Origin: an uncultured Myxococcales bacterium
GTDB taxonomy: Bacteria > Myxococcota_A > UBA9042
Direction: 5' to 3'
Assembly (NCBI GenBank): GCA_937910235.1
Contig: CALENB010000353.1
Span: forward strand, 1-43,298
Length of the DNA: 43,298 nt
Shown here: positions 1 to 7,519 of the stretch, in pieces
Position numbering within the stretch: position 1 is the stretch's first letter
Layout: every line of letters begins with the position of its first letter
Made by a program: the position numbers and the translations under genes
The notes under the pieces: generated by a model
The model's database searches: none
Seen by the model: the letters and a program-made list of their open reading frames with translations, nothing else
What the model was told of the DNA's origin: nothing

Positions 1-60
1 CCCCGTTTCAACCCGTTCCCCTGGCTAGACCAATCAAAAACCCTAGCCATACGCCTAGCC

Positions 61-90
61 AAAACGACAAAACCGCCTCGCGGCGGTCTT
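61..90 (-). terminator. Rho-independent terminator after tRNA-Met
   Basis: Read on the minus strand, a 6-bp GC-rich stem (ACCGCC / GGCGGT, positions 72-87, 4-base loop) is followed by a T-rich run (TTTTGTCGTTTT) at positions 61-72. It lies just downstream of the tRNA-Met gene, on the same strand. It is the clearest intrinsic terminator in the window and probably ends the tRNA or rplM-rpsI-tRNA transcript. Confidence 0.75.
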
Positions 91-107
91 GCTTTCTCAA
101 TGAAATC

Positions 108-184
108 TGGTGGCTGGAGACGGACTTGAACCGTCGACCTAGCGATTATGAGTCGCTCGCTCTAACCAGCTGAGCTACCCAGCC
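108..184 (-). tRNA. tRNA-Met (anticodon CAU)
   Basis: The reverse complement folds as a 77-nt cloverleaf. The acceptor stem pairs GGCTGGG with TCCAGCC (one G-U). The D-arm contains AGCTCAGCTGGTTAGAGC. The anticodon loop is CTCATAA with anticodon CAT, the T-loop contains GGTTCAAGTCC, and the 3' CCA is encoded. The body resembles the elongator tRNA-Met of other bacteria (GGCT...CTCATAATCG) rather than the initiator, which has a mismatched first pair. A CAU anticodon can also belong to the lysidine-modified Ile2 tRNA; overall similarity favours elongator Met, but this is not proven. It sits 51 bases past the rpsI stop, on the same strand. Confidence 0.93.
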
Positions 185-194
185 AGAACGCCGG

Positions 195-220
195 CCAGCT
201 CGGCGAAAACGCCGAGCTGG
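195..220 (-). promoter_or_regulatory. Perfect 11-bp hairpin between rpsI and tRNA-Met
   Basis: CCAGCTCGGCG at 195-205 and CGCCGAGCTGG at 210-220 are perfect inverted complements around a 4-base loop (UUUU in the minus-strand transcript). No U-tract follows on either strand, so this is not a textbook intrinsic terminator. It lies 15 bases past the rpsI stop and 10 bases before the tRNA 5' end. It could protect the 3' end of the r-protein mRNA, pause polymerase, or mark an RNase processing site separating mRNA from tRNA. Confidence 0.6.
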
Positions 221-235
221 AACCAGCGAATTGTA

Positions 236-658
236 TCAACGCTTCGAGAACTGGAAGCGAGCGCGGGCGCCGCGCTGTCCGTACTTCTTCCGCTCTTTCG
301 CACGCGCGTCACGCGTGATCATGCCAGCCGTCTTCAGCGAGCCACGCAGCTCCGGATCAACCAGCGTCAGCGCGCGGGCGATGCCGTGGCGGATCGCGCC
401 GGCTTGGCCAGAGAGGCCACCACCGCGAACGGTCGCTTTGATGTCGAAGTCCGCCGCGCGCTCGACGAGCTCGAGCGGCTGCTTCACCACCATGGTCAGG
501 ATCGGGCGAGCGAGGTACGCGTCGATTTCCCGGCCATTGATGAAGATACGGCCGCTGCCTTCGCTCAGGTAGACACGGGCGGTGGCTTCCTTGCGGCGTC
601 CGGTGGCGTACCAGCGCTTCTGCGCGGTCTTCTCGTTTACTCGTCGGGTCGTGGCCAT
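236..658 (-). CDS. rpsI: 30S ribosomal protein S9
   Basis: The 140-aa product is S9 of the small ribosomal subunit, whose C-terminal tail reaches toward the P-site tRNA. Seen in the sequence: the [15 protein letters not shown] block near residues 17-31, [10 protein letters not shown], the [19 protein letters not shown] block near residues 79-97, and the basic C-terminal tail ending in FQFSKR. The length suits the family, allowing for a short N-terminal extension. It lies 58 bases downstream of rplM on the same strand, the conserved bacterial rplM-rpsI order, so the two are almost certainly cotranscribed. The start is the ATG at 656-658, preceded by GAGGAAGCCCC. Confidence 0.98.
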   Translation of the reverse strand: MATTRRVNEKTAQKRWYATGRRKEATARVYLSEGSGRIFINGREIDAYLARPILTMVVKQPLELVERAADFDIKATVRGGGLSGQAGAIRHGIARALTLVDPELRGSLKTAGMITRDARAKERKKYGQRGARARFQFSKR

Positions 659-716
659 GGGGCTTCCTCTAGTAGGCTACACGTAGGGTGCGGGCTGTGA
701 TTAGAGCTGGTTGCTA

Positions 717-1157
717 TTAAAGCTGAAATACAGCGGGGTTCTGGGCGGCGTGAGGGTGCTCGACACCCGGGTACACCTTCAGCTTCCGAAGCATCTGCCG
801 ACCCAGCGGGCCTTTGGGCAGCATGCCGCGAACCGCGTGACGTACGGCCTCTTCGCTCTTGGTCGCCATCATGTCCCGGGCGCTGGTCACTTTGAGACCA
901 CCGGGAAAGTTGGTGTGATAGCGGTACATTTTCTGGTCGATCTTGTTGCCAGTCAACACCGCTTTCGCCGAGTTGATGACGATGACGAAGTCGCCGCAGT
1001 CGTTGTGCGGGGTGAATGACGGGCTGTGCTTGCCGCGCAGCACAGTCGCGATGCGGGTCGCCGCGCGGCCGAGGGTGGCGCCGTCGAGGTCGACCACGTG
1101 CCAGGCGCGATCGATGTCGATGGCGCGAATGCTGTCGGTGCTTTTGCTCAGGCTCAT
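717..1157 (-). CDS. rplM: 50S ribosomal protein L13
   Basis: The 146-aa product is L13, an early assembly protein of the large ribosomal subunit. Diagnostic segments are WHVVDLDGATLGRAATRIA near residues 19-37, LRGKHSPSFTPHNDCGDFVIVINS near residues 40-63, VLTGNKIDQKMYRYHTNFPGG, and AVRGMLPKGPLGRQMLRKLKVYPG near residues 108-131. The N-terminus is a few residues longer than in E. coli. First gene of the rplM-rpsI pair. In E. coli L13 represses its own operon by binding the mRNA leader; an upstream leader of more than 200 bases would allow that here, but no specific structure was identified. Confidence 0.98.
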   Translation of the reverse strand: MSLSKSTDSIRAIDIDRAWHVVDLDGATLGRAATRIATVLRGKHSPSFTPHNDCGDFVIVINSAKAVLTGNKIDQKMYRYHTNFPGGLKVTSARDMMATKSEEAVRHAVRGMLPKGPLGRQMLRKLKVYPGVEHPHAAQNPAVFQL

Positions 1158-1479
1158 GGCTTCTGTCCTCTCGTCCTGTCCCGTAAACCGGGCTCGCTAC
1201 TGTGAGCTGGCGGCCTTGTTCGGGCCGGCCGTCTGGGGGGCGACGACGTTTGGGGTGGCGCGCTTGGCGCCCGTCCCGCTCGTCGTGCCATCTGGGCTTT
1301 GGTGCCTAGCACCCTCGTTCGTTCACCCGCTGCGTCACGCTGTCGGCCGCTTGTCGCTCAGCGGTCACCCGGTGGCGGGGCGCGCATTGAGGCAACATTT
1401 GGCCTTCTTGTCAAGATGAATTCGGCCGATCCCGTCGGACCGTCTGCCGAAGTCACGCTCCGGCGCGCTCCCGTCGGCG
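1158..1479. other. Intergenic region upstream of rplM; no gene seen
   Basis: About 320 bases separate the rplM start from the metK stop. Open frames on both strands here lack recognisable protein character and a convincing ribosome binding site. The stretch would hold the rplM-rpsI promoter (candidate at 1386-1414) and a long 5' leader. No clear intrinsic terminator for metK is visible. Confidence 0.6.
1386..1414 (-). promoter_or_regulatory. Candidate sigma-70-type promoter for rplM-rpsI
   Basis: On the minus strand a perfect TTGACA (1409-1414) is followed by 17 bases and then CTCAAT (1386-1391), a weak -10 with 3 of 6 consensus bases. It would start a transcript roughly 220 bases upstream of rplM, just after the metK stop. 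Only the -35 box is strong, so this remains a prediction. Confidence 0.4.
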
Positions 1480-2649
1480 CTAGAGCCCCAGCGCTGACTT
1501 GAGCGCCTTGACGCGATCGAGGCGCTCCCAAGGAAACGCCACGTCTGGACGGCCAAAGTGACCACCTGCAGCGGTTTGGCGGTAGATCGGACGCAGCAGA
1601 TCGAGGTGTTCGATGATGCGCGCCGGTCGGAAATCGAAGATCTGACGAACCTCGCGCTCGATGGCGTCGGGGTCTACGTGCTCCGTGCCGAACGTGTCGA
1701 CTTTGATGCTGGTGGGCTCCGCGACGCCGATCGCGTAGCTGACCTGCACCTCGACCTCTTCGGCCGCGCCGGATGCGACGATGTTCTTCGCCACGTAGCG
1801 CGCGAAGTAGCTCGCCGAACGATCGACCTTGGACGGATCCTTGCCGGAGAACGCGCCGCCGCCGTGGCGACCCCAGCCGCCGTAGGTGTCGACGATGATC
1901 TTTCGACCCGTCAAACCGCAGTCCGCGTGCGGGCCGCCTTTGACGAAGATGCCGGTCGGGTTGATGTGGTAGCGCGTATCGCCGTGCAGCAAGTGCGCCG
2001 GCAGCACCGGCTTGACCACGTGCTCCAAGATGGCGTCGCGCAGATCGGCGTGGGTTACCCGATCGTAGTGCATCGTGCTGACGACGACCGCCTCGATCGC
2101 GGCCGGCTTGCCGTCTTCGTAGCGGATCGAGACCTGGGTCTTGCCGTCGGGGCGGAGCCAATCGAGCGTGCCGTCGCGCCGGACGGCTTCGAGCTGGCGG
2201 CTCAGGCCGTGCGCGAGCGAGATCGGCAGGGCCATCAGCTCGTCGGTCTGGGTGCACGCGTGGCCGAACATCAAGCCTTGATCGCCGGCGCCTTGCTCTT
2301 TGTGCAGGCCCGCGCCGACGTCGACGCCGTCCGCGATATCTGAGCTCTGCTTGTCGATCGAGGTCATGACCGCGCACGAGCGTGCGTCGAAGTGGTCAGC
2401 CGGGTCGTTGTAGCCGATGTCCGCGATCGTCTGCCGAATGACCGCCGGCATGTCGACGTAGCAGGTCGTCGAGATCTCGCCAGCGACCATCGCCATACCC
2501 GTGGTCACCATGGTCTCGCAGGCGACGCGTGCTTCCGGATCCTGCGCGATGATCGCGTCGAGGATCGCGTCAGAGATCTGATCTGCGACCTTGTCGGGGT
2601 GTCCGCCGGTGACGGATTCGCTGGTGAAGGTGAAGTTCTTCAACGCCAT
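1480..2649 (-). CDS. metK: S-adenosylmethionine synthetase
   Basis: The 389-aa product makes S-adenosylmethionine from methionine and ATP in the cytoplasm. Motifs: [21 protein letters not shown] near residues 11-31 (the catalytic-His HPDK motif), [12 protein letters not shown] in the middle, the [20 protein letters not shown] segment (here [15 protein letters not shown]), and the P-loop-like [19 protein letters not shown]. The C-terminus ends in ALKSALGL. The start is the ATG at 2647-2649, giving the standard [13 protein letters not shown] opening; GTGGAG lies about 7 bases upstream. A longer in-frame extension exists, but it starts before the candidate promoter and matches nothing expected in the family. 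No SAM riboswitch was recognised in the leader. Confidence 0.98.
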   Translation of the reverse strand: MALKNFTFTSESVTGGHPDKVADQISDAILDAIIAQDPEARVACETMVTTGMAMVAGEISTTCYVDMPAVIRQTIADIGYNDPADHFDARSCAVMTSIDKQSSDIADGVDVGAGLHKEQGAGDQGLMFGHACTQTDELMALPISLAHGLSRQLEAVRRDGTLDWLRPDGKTQVSIRYEDGKPAAIEAVVVSTMHYDRVTHADLRDAILEHVVKPVLPAHLLHGDTRYHINPTGIFVKGGPHADCGLTGRKIIVDTYGGWGRHGGGAFSGKDPSKVDRSASYFARYVAKNIVASGAAEEVEVQVSYAIGVAEPTSIKVDTFGTEHVDPDAIEREVRQIFDFRPARIIEHLDLLRPIYRQTAAGGHFGRPDVAFPWERLDRVKALKSALGL

Positions 2650-2700
2650 TGTGCGCTCCACTTGAGTCGACGCCACTGCCCAATCGGTGGCGGGCGGCGG

Positions 2701-2729
2701 AGCATCCGTGCAGCACCTATGGCTGTCAA
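2701..2729 (-). promoter_or_regulatory. Candidate promoter for metK
   Basis: On the minus strand TTGACA (2724-2729) is followed by 17 bases and GATGCT (2701-2706), a weak -10 with 3 of 6 consensus bases. It lies about 50 bases upstream of the chosen metK ATG, which also supports that start over the longer in-frame extension. Not experimentally shown. Confidence 0.4.
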
Positions 2730-2866
2730 GTGGAACCATCGGCGGAGGCTGCTGTCGCTCGCCACGCAACCTCGTGATTTTCTGGCTTCCTGCCACGCGG
2801 TTGCGGTACTCTGTAGGGTTCATGACGGTGGCAGATGTCTACGGACCGCCCCGCAAGGAGACCCAC

Positions 2867-5056
2867 GTGCCGGCCAATTCAGCCAGAATGCTCCGCCCCC
2901 ATCGGCACCCTGATCCGCGCTCAGTCGCCGTGTCGCTCGTGATTCTCGCGGCTTGCCTGAGCTGCGGTTCGGAGTATGCGCTGGAGGCGAACACGCAGCC
3001 GATCAACACAGGCGGTGGCTGGACTTTTCTCAGTGACGCCACCACGGACGCCGCGCAAGACGTGGGTGGCGCGCCAGGCCTGACCGACGTGGCGGCGGCA
3101 GACGTCGCGCTCCAAGACGGGCAGTCGGAGGTCGGCGCAGCCGGAGACGCCGATTCGGCCAGCCTTGACGTGTGGATCGGCCTCGATAGCGCGTCCAACT
3201 CCGACGTGGGGTGCGCGGCGCCGTGTACGGTCTCGGCGGATTGCACGGCCAACGTCGCCAACGTCTGCACGCTCTCCTTGTGCATCGCAGGCTGCTGCAA
3301 AAGCGCCGCAGCCCCCGCAGATTCGGCCTGCGACGACGGTGATCTCTGCACCAAGGGCGATCAATGCGGCGTTGACGGGAGCTGCGCCGGCGCGCCGATC
3401 GTGTGTGACGACAACCTGCTGTGCACGGCCGATAGCTGCGATCCCACGTCAGGGAGCTGCGCACATAGCGCCGTGGCCGGTCACTGCGCGATCGGCGCTA
3501 GCTGCGTCCTTGCGGGGACCGTGGAGGCAGGAAAACCTTGCTCAGTGTGCGACCCGACGCTGACCGCCTCGGCGTGGTCGGCGAAGCCAGGGTGCTGCGG
3601 CCAAGACAGCGATTGCCCCACCGCGAACGTCTGTGACGCGCCGAGCTGCGACGCCGCGACAGGCACCTGCAAGCCGGGGAAGAAGCTCGGCTGCTGTTCG
3701 GTGGACGTGGAGTGCAGCGACGGCAACCCCTGCACGCTCGATGTGTGTGACGTGGCGACCGGCAACTGCAAGATCACGCCGAAGACCTGCACCGACGCGT
3801 CATCCTGCCAACAAGGGGTGTGCGACGGATCGTCAGGAGTCTGCCAGCAGGCGATGAAAGCGGGCTGGTGTCTCATCGGGGGAGCGTGCATCGCGTCCGG
3901 GCAGGCCAAGCCGGGCTCGGCGTGCGAGAGCTGCGCGCCGGCTTCGCAGGCCGCGTCGTGGACCATCATGACCGGCGCGCAATGTGACGATGGCGATGTG
4001 TGCACCAACTCGGATGCTTGTGACGCGGCGGGTAGCTGCTCTGGCGTAGCCGCCACGGGCTGCTGCAAGAGCCACCTGGACTGCGCCAAGCTCAACACCG
4101 CCTGCACCACGGCGACGTGCGACCTCCAGGGCCACGTCTGCATCAAGGCCACCCAACCGGGCTGCTGCGAGGGCGGCGCCTGCTGCGATCCCGCGACCAA
4201 CAAGCTCAAAACCGCGAAGACGCTGTGTGGCGGCGCGATGGCGGGGTATGACTACCAGTGCAGTGGCCAGCAGATTCAGCGTCGCAACGTCTACCCAGGC
4301 TGCAGCGGGCTCGACGCGACGACGTGCACCGCGGAGGCCCAGTTCGCCTACATGGGCCCTTGGACCGGACTCTCGACGTGCCCGAGCAACACGCTCTGTA
4401 CCACCACCGCGCCGTCGGTCATGCCGACGTGCAAGGCCAAGGAGCCGACCGGCACCTGCAATGGCGCGTGTGGCGGCGCCGCTGCCGATGGCACGTGCCA
4501 ATGCGGCGCGTCATGCACCACGCTCGGCAACTGCTGCAAGGACTTCACGTCGAGCTGTGGCTGCACCTCCGGCGCGTGCTGCGATGTCGCCAAGAAGTTC
4601 CTGATGCCCCCTGGCAAGGCCTGCGCGTCGGCCACAGAGTTCAGCTGCAGCGGCCAGATCATCCGCAAGCGCACGTCGAGCGCGGTCTGCAGCGGCACGT
4701 CGAGCGTCTGTCCGGTGGGATCTTGGGGGGCGTGGGCCAACGTGAGCACCTGCGGGACGGGCACCGTCTGCACGGTCGCCGCCGACAAGACCTCGGCGTC
4801 GTGCAAGGCAGCGGGCGGTTCCTGCGCCGGAATCTGCGGCAAGCAGGCGGCGACGGGCTGCTGGTGCGACGACAAGTGCGCGGGTTTTGGGGACTGCTGT
4901 ACTGACTTCGCCAAGACCTGCGCGTGCGGCGGCAACCCGCTGCTGACCTGCAAGGGCACCTGCGGCTCGAAGGGGGCTGGTGGCTGCTGGTGTGACGCGT
5001 TGTGCGTCGACCTTGGCGATTGCTGCGGCGATCGCACGGCCTGCTGCGGCCCGTGA
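2867..5056 (+). CDS. Cys-rich lipoprotein with somatomedin-B-like modules
   Basis: A predicted 729-aa lipoprotein of unknown function, probably on the cell surface or in the periplasm. The GTG at 2867 is chosen because AGGAG lies 6 bases upstream and a lipoprotein signal follows (residues 1-30, lipobox LAAC, Cys30). Then come an Asp/Ala-rich linker (about 45-115), several CDDGxxCTxxDxC-type repeats (about 120-430), and two similar blocks beginning CCDxxxxK (about 440 and 570). Three modules of pattern Cx3C-x7/9-CxC-x3-C-x5-CC-x5/6-C sit near residues 528-566, 648-690 and 694-729. That eight-Cys spacing is the somatomedin-B signature. Cys-rich repeats of the first type are typical of myxobacterial surface proteins. 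The SMB assignment is by eye but the spacing match is close. The gene is divergent from metK. Confidence 0.85.
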   Translation: MPANSARMLRPHRHPDPRSVAVSLVILAACLSCGSEYALEANTQPINTGGGWTFLSDATTDAAQDVGGAPGLTDVAAADVALQDGQSEVGAAGDADSASLDVWIGLDSASNSDVGCAAPCTVSADCTANVANVCTLSLCIAGCCKSAAAPADSACDDGDLCTKGDQCGVDGSCAGAPIVCDDNLLCTADSCDPTSGSCAHSAVAGHCAIGASCVLAGTVEAGKPCSVCDPTLTASAWSAKPGCCGQDSDCPTANVCDAPSCDAATGTCKPGKKLGCCSVDVECSDGNPCTLDVCDVATGNCKITPKTCTDASSCQQGVCDGSSGVCQQAMKAGWCLIGGACIASGQAKPGSACESCAPASQAASWTIMTGAQCDDGDVCTNSDACDAAGSCSGVAATGCCKSHLDCAKLNTACTTATCDLQGHVCIKATQPGCCEGGACCDPATNKLKTAKTLCGGAMAGYDYQCSGQQIQRRNVYPGCSGLDATTCTAEAQFAYMGPWTGLSTCPSNTLCTTTAPSVMPTCKAKEPTGTCNGACGGAAADGTCQCGASCTTLGNCCKDFTSSCGCTSGACCDVAKKFLMPPGKACASATEFSCSGQIIRKRTSSAVCSGTSSVCPVGSWGAWANVSTCGTGTVCTVAADKTSASCKAAGGSCAGICGKQAATGCWCDDKCAGFGDCCTDFAKTCACGGNPLLTCKGTCGSKGAGGCWCDALCVDLGDCCGDRTACCGP

Positions 5057-5072
5057 TCCCGACCCTGGGCGA

Positions 5073-6002
5073 CTACATCCCGGCGAACGCCATCACCGCG
5101 TAGAAGCAGGACTGCGACGCGGCCTGGAGCGCGGCTTTGCGGACGCGATCGGGCACGTCGCCGGCCATCGCCTGGGCGTCGTTGACGAAGTCACGCGCCG
5201 TCTCCGCCGCGTAGGTCATCTCGCTGCGCTTTGGCCGGCTGCGCCCTTTGGCCTCGTTGAGCCAGTAGCGCGCGGAGGGGCCGCTGCCGCCGGCGAGGCA
5301 CAGGTACCCGGTCATCTCGGCGAATCCGCCCTTCACCGGCGCCTCGTGCGGGACCTGCAGCGCTGCGGCCTGCGCGCGGTCGTACAGGCGCGCGGTCATG
5401 CAAGCGGTGGCGAGGTAGACTTGGCCGTGGCCCTCTCCGAGCACGTTCGCCATCAGATCGCCGCCGGCGGCGGCCAACGTCAAGTTGCCAACTTCGAGCC
5501 ACTCCGCCATCGCATCGAGCAGCTTCGAGGGCCACGCCACCGCCGGCATCCCGAGCAGCTCGACCAGCTCGTCGAGCGCGGCCTTCGGGTCGTCGGAGCT
5601 CGACAGGTACGTGTTGAGCGAGTTCATGACGTCCGCGCCGAGCGGGGCGTGGCAGCGCGCTGCCCATTCGTGCGCGTATTCGGCGTCGACGAGGTAGGCG
5701 AACATCCGCGCCATGCGGTCCTTCGGCCAGCTGTCGATCTTCCAGCGCTCCCAGAGCTCCTGCACACCGAGCCACAGCAGCACCTGAAAGCCCTCGTCTT
5801 TCGTGCCGCTGGTGCGCATCCACGCGTCTTCCAGGTCCGACTGTGCACCGGCGGCCATGGCGTCCGCAGTGAAGGACTCGCGCGTGATCGTGACGCCGAG
5901 TTGGCCGAGGCCATCGATCATCTCCTCGTCGCTCCAGTCGCGGAGGTCGGGGACGGTGCCGTCCCAGGTGGCGAGGCGTCCGGTCGGGGTGAAGTCGCTC
6001 AT
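5073..6002 (-). CDS. Hypothetical protein, 309 aa
   Basis: No family was recognised. The ATG at 6000-6002 gives MSDFTPTGRLATWDG and has GGAG about 8 bases upstream; a longer frame without such a site extends to 6068. The protein looks soluble and largely helical: no signal peptide, no membrane segment, many Trp/Ala/Leu helices, and a middle stretch resembling SEL1/TPR-like helical hairpins only loosely. The N-terminal WDGTVPDLRDWSDEEMID stretch is acidic. It ends 16 bases from the convergent Cys-rich lipoprotein gene and starts about 70 bases after the peroxiredoxin gene on the same strand, so the two could be cotranscribed. Confidence 0.8.
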   Translation of the reverse strand: MSDFTPTGRLATWDGTVPDLRDWSDEEMIDGLGQLGVTITRESFTADAMAAGAQSDLEDAWMRTSGTKDEGFQVLLWLGVQELWERWKIDSWPKDRMARMFAYLVDAEYAHEWAARCHAPLGADVMNSLNTYLSSSDDPKAALDELVELLGMPAVAWPSKLLDAMAEWLEVGNLTLAAAGGDLMANVLGEGHGQVYLATACMTARLYDRAQAAALQVPHEAPVKGGFAEMTGYLCLAGGSGPSARYWLNEAKGRSRPKRSEMTYAAETARDFVNDAQAMAGDVPDRVRKAALQAASQSCFYAVMAFAGM

Positions 6003-6070
6003 GATGCAGCTCCGTAGCGTGGGCCAGCAGGTGTGGCGAAGCGGGTTTGAGTTCGATCCAGGCCGCAATC

Positions 6071-6547
6071 TCAGGCTGATTGCAGCTCGCCGAGGCGTGT
6101 CAGGACGGCGTCGACGTGGTTCTTGACACGCAAGTTAACCCAAGCCGCCGCGATTGTGCCGGCCGGGTCGATGATGAACGTCGAGCGGATGATGCCCATG
6201 TACGTCTTGCCGTAGTTCTTCTTCTCGCCCCAGACCTGCCACGCTTCCATCATCGTGTGGCCTGGATCGCTGAGCAGTCGGAACGGCAACGCCAGCTTGG
6301 CGCTGAAGCGCGCGTGCGACTGGAGCGAGTCGGCGCTCACGCCAAACACCTGCGCGTCTGCGCTACCGCGGAGGTCCTCGTGCCGGTCGCGGAAGTCGCA
6401 GGCCTCGGTGGTGCAGCCCGGGGTGTTGTCCCGCGGATAGAAGTACAGCACGACCCAGCTGCCCCGCAGCGCGCTGAGGCTGACGACTGTGTCGTCGTCG
6501 GCGGTGAGCGTGAAGTCAGGGGCGATGTCGCCGACGCAAAGGGCCAT
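6071..6547 (-). CDS. bcp: Peroxiredoxin, Bcp/PrxQ type
   Basis: The 158-aa product is a thiol peroxidase that reduces H2O2 and organic hydroperoxides. It has the AhpC/TSA thioredoxin fold: GDIAPDFTLTADD near residues 6-18, then YFYPRDNTPGCTTEACDFRD with peroxidatic Cys45 and resolving Cys50 five residues later, the atypical 2-Cys arrangement of Bcp. Downstream are FGVSADSLQSH and the conserved Arg region GIIRSTFIID. The start is the ATG at 6545-6547 with GGAGG about 6 bases upstream. No signal peptide, so cytoplasmic. Confidence 0.95.
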   Translation of the reverse strand: MALCVGDIAPDFTLTADDDTVVSLSALRGSWVVLYFYPRDNTPGCTTEACDFRDRHEDLRGSADAQVFGVSADSLQSHARFSAKLALPFRLLSDPGHTMMEAWQVWGEKKNYGKTYMGIIRSTFIIDPAGTIAAAWVNLRVKNHVDAVLTRLGELQSA

Positions 6548-6749
6548 GCAGAACCTCCAGATGGTGGGGCGGCGGCAGGCTCGCACGCACCTCTGGCCAG
6601 CGTCAACGCGCCGAGAATCCGGGTCCGCAGCGCGCTGGCTAGGTTTCCGGCGCGCCACGGACCCTGATGAAATCGCGGCTGACTCTCCCAGAACGCTTGC
6701 GCGGCCCTCGGCCTCTGGTAGCTTGCTACGGTTAGCCCAGGAGCCCGCC

Positions 6750-7484
6750 ATGCGCCTCGCCATCATCAGTGACGTCCACGCCAACATCCAAGCGCTCACG
6801 CGCGTGCTTGGCAAATGCGATGAGATCGGCGCGGACGAGATCATCTGTCTCGGTGACGTGATCGGCTACGGCGGCAACCCAAACGAGTGCTGCGAGCTGC
6901 TGCGAGAGCGGTGCGAGGTCGTGCTCATGGGTAATCACGACGCCGCCGTCATCGGCGTGATGGACACCGACTACTACTACGAAGCCGCCCGCAAGGCCCT
7001 GTATTGGACGCGGTCTGAGCTCAGTGAAGAGAACTTCCGCTGGCTCTACTCGCTGCCCTACAGCCACCTGCGTGACGACATCAACTGCGCATTTTTCCAC
7101 GCCGCGCCCATCTTGCCGAGCGCTTTTTACTACGTCGTCCGGAACGAAGAGGCGGAGGCGCTGACGCGGATGAAGACCGGGCTCCTGGGCCACAACTTCA
7201 TCGGCCACAGCCACCTGACCACGACGTACGAGTACCACGGCAAACGGGTGAAGGACGTCAGCGGCAACTACCGCTGCAAGGAAGGCGCGCGCTACCTCAT
7301 CAACGTCGGTTCGGTCGGCCAGCCCCGCGATCGCAACCCGGACTCGTGCTTCGTCCTGTTTGACACCGAGACCCGCCAGATGGCCCACGTGCGTATCGAC
7401 TACGACATCGCCTCCGCCGCCGCGCAGATTCGCCGGGTCGGTCTGGATGAGAAGTTCGCCCGGCGTCTGGCCGTCGGCGTCTAG
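6750..7484 (+). CDS. Metallophosphoesterase (YfcE/ApaH-like fold)
   Basis: A 244-aa cytoplasmic calcineurin-like phosphoesterase. The metal-binding motifs appear in order: IISDVHAN (Asp8, His10), CLGDVIGYG (Asp36), GNHD, a His in FFHAAP, and GHSH, followed by NVGSVGQPRD. This set is typical of small bacterial metallophosphoesterases acting on phosphodiesters or phosphoproteins; the substrate cannot be read from sequence. The start is the ATG at 6750 with AGGAG about 6 bases upstream. It is divergent from bcp and convergent with the large Ser/Thr kinase, 35 bases away. A PPP-type protein phosphatase role opposite the kinase is conceivable, but the motifs fit the YfcE/MJ0936 type better. Confidence 0.92.
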   Translation: MRLAIISDVHANIQALTRVLGKCDEIGADEIICLGDVIGYGGNPNECCELLRERCEVVLMGNHDAAVIGVMDTDYYYEAARKALYWTRSELSEENFRWLYSLPYSHLRDDINCAFFHAAPILPSAFYYVVRNEEAEALTRMKTGLLGHNFIGHSHLTTTYEYHGKRVKDVSGNYRCKEGARYLINVGSVGQPRDRNPDSCFVLFDTETRQMAHVRIDYDIASAAAQIRRVGLDEKFARRLAVGV

Positions 7485-7519
7485 GCACCGATTGCATTGA
7501 TTCGGCCAACTCGCCGGGC

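Noticed and set aside
23-60. GGCTAG...CTAGCC inverted repeat with a second CTAGCC copy at the window edge
   Set aside because: Six-base arms with an AT-rich loop and no flanking poly-T or known site; too short and too close to the edge to interpret.
2650-2866. SAM or SAH riboswitch in front of metK
   Set aside because: The leader has a candidate promoter close to the start and no sequence core that I recognise for a SAM or SAH riboswitch class; a covariance-model search would settle it.
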